Assembly (NCBI RefSeq): GCF_024679245.1
Contig: NC_090175.1
Location: 55,280,449-55,344,448, forward strand
Direction: 5' to 3'
Source of the DNA: Pseudorasbora parva
Taxonomy: Eukaryota > Chordata > Actinopteri > Cypriniformes > Gobionidae
DNA length: 64,000 nucleotides
The notes beneath the pieces are model-generated. The model did not search any database and was not told where the DNA came from. It worked only from the letters and a program-made list of their open reading frames with translations. Shown piece after piece: positions 63,413 to 64,000 of this stretch (the first letter of the stretch is position 1; every line of letters starts with the position of its first letter). A program made the translations under genes and the position numbers.

Positions 63413-64000
63413 CAGGGTTGCCAACTTTTAAGTTTAGGTTGGAGTGAGATTTTTTGAGGGCTGGGGGGGGGGGGTAATGCTTTTGATCTTGATTCAGTAT
63501 CAGTTTATATCTAGTAGGCTATATATACTGTACATAATAATATGTTTGTTTTGGCACTAGTTTAAACATTTCTTTCGGTCAAATTATATGTGCCATTCCT
63601 TAATATTCACTTGTGACTGCTTATATAAGTATCATTATTCATTAAAAAGATTAGGATGCAAGTTATTTAAGTTTTGAAATTTCACATTTAAAGAAATCTA
63701 GTGTTTGATCATCATATCTAAATATTTATTAGAATGCAAAGACTGCAATATATTTTTGAGCAACTCGATTAGATACATGTATATTTATTAAAGAGCCATA
63801 AGGCACCTAATGGCATTACAAATACACATTAATATTTTTTAGCCACAAAATGACTCTAATTTCCCTTTTTTAATTGGAATTCTCTATTTTAATATTAATT
63901 ACTACACTAATTGTAATATAAGTTTTAGAAGAAATACAAATATTAGAAGAAAAATATTTTAAGTGGTCATTTATTGACAATAATTGTTGCACAAATAGTA
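63413..64000. mobile_element. hAT-like element (CAGGGTTGCC ends), copy 2, runs off the window
   Basis: Starts CAGGGTTGCCAACTTTTAAG and follows copy 1 (45381 onwards) in the same orientation, for example AAGAAATCTAGTGTTTGA and TTTATTAAAGAGCCA. Only the first 588 bases are inside the window. Confidence 0.85.

Overview
This is a vertebrate nuclear window, almost certainly from a cyprinid (carp/zebrafish-type) fish. Three things show this: one fish-like muscleblind coding exon, an intron-dominated layout, and dense cyprinid-style transposons (TTAA-flanked MITEs starting AAAGGG(A/T)TAGTTCACCC, hAT elements with 8-bp target duplications, tRNA-derived SINEs with LINE-like tails, long tetranucleotide arrays). 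No prokaryotic operon, CRISPR array, rRNA or true tRNA gene was seen.

The only gene I can defend is on the minus strand: mbnl2 (muscleblind-like splicing regulator 2). Its first coding exon lies at 31698-31871, starts in a strong Kozak context (GCCATGG), encodes 58 residues including the first CCCH zinc finger, and ends at a consensus donor AAG|GTAAGA. A likely non-coding first exon lies at the right edge (donor CAG|GTAAGC, exon end 62583) inside a CpG-rich stretch at 61617-62830 that looks like the promoter. In this model about 30.5 kb is the 5'UTR intron and 1-31697 is the start of the next intron. The following coding exons would lie beyond the left edge; I did not find them here.

The rest is intron, much of it built from mobile DNA in layers. 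The clearest nests are: 7235-10091 (TTAA MITE > hAT-like > 1.2-kb TTAA element); 41605-43457 (fold-back element > hAT with perfect 8-bp duplication); 54441-57560 (element split by a hAT with perfect duplication and by a 1.2-kb TTAA element); 53285-54220 (hAT with a perfect duplication and an inner element); and 45181-46890 (Tc1-like relic split by a hAT-like element). The 1.2-kb TTAA element occurs three times and a CAGGGTTGCC element twice. Decayed transposase zinc-finger exons survive in three elements: THAP-like at 19673-19778, BED-like at 21157-21351, TTF-like at about 55880-56040.

Simple and tandem DNA is abundant: TGGA higher-order array (1499-2341), TATC/CATC (3635-3893), TA (23383-23480), TG (26770-26869), AG and ACAG (33045-33640), a 390-bp tandem unit (35970-36940), and a 59/110-bp minisatellite with exact higher-order periods (59652-60836). 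Most long open frames in the window are translations of these repeats, not genes. I see no convincing undescribed functional system; the best leads are the nested-insertion chronology, a 55-bp near-perfect hairpin, an alternative mbnl2 first-exon candidate near 50377-50450, and the THAP-type relic.
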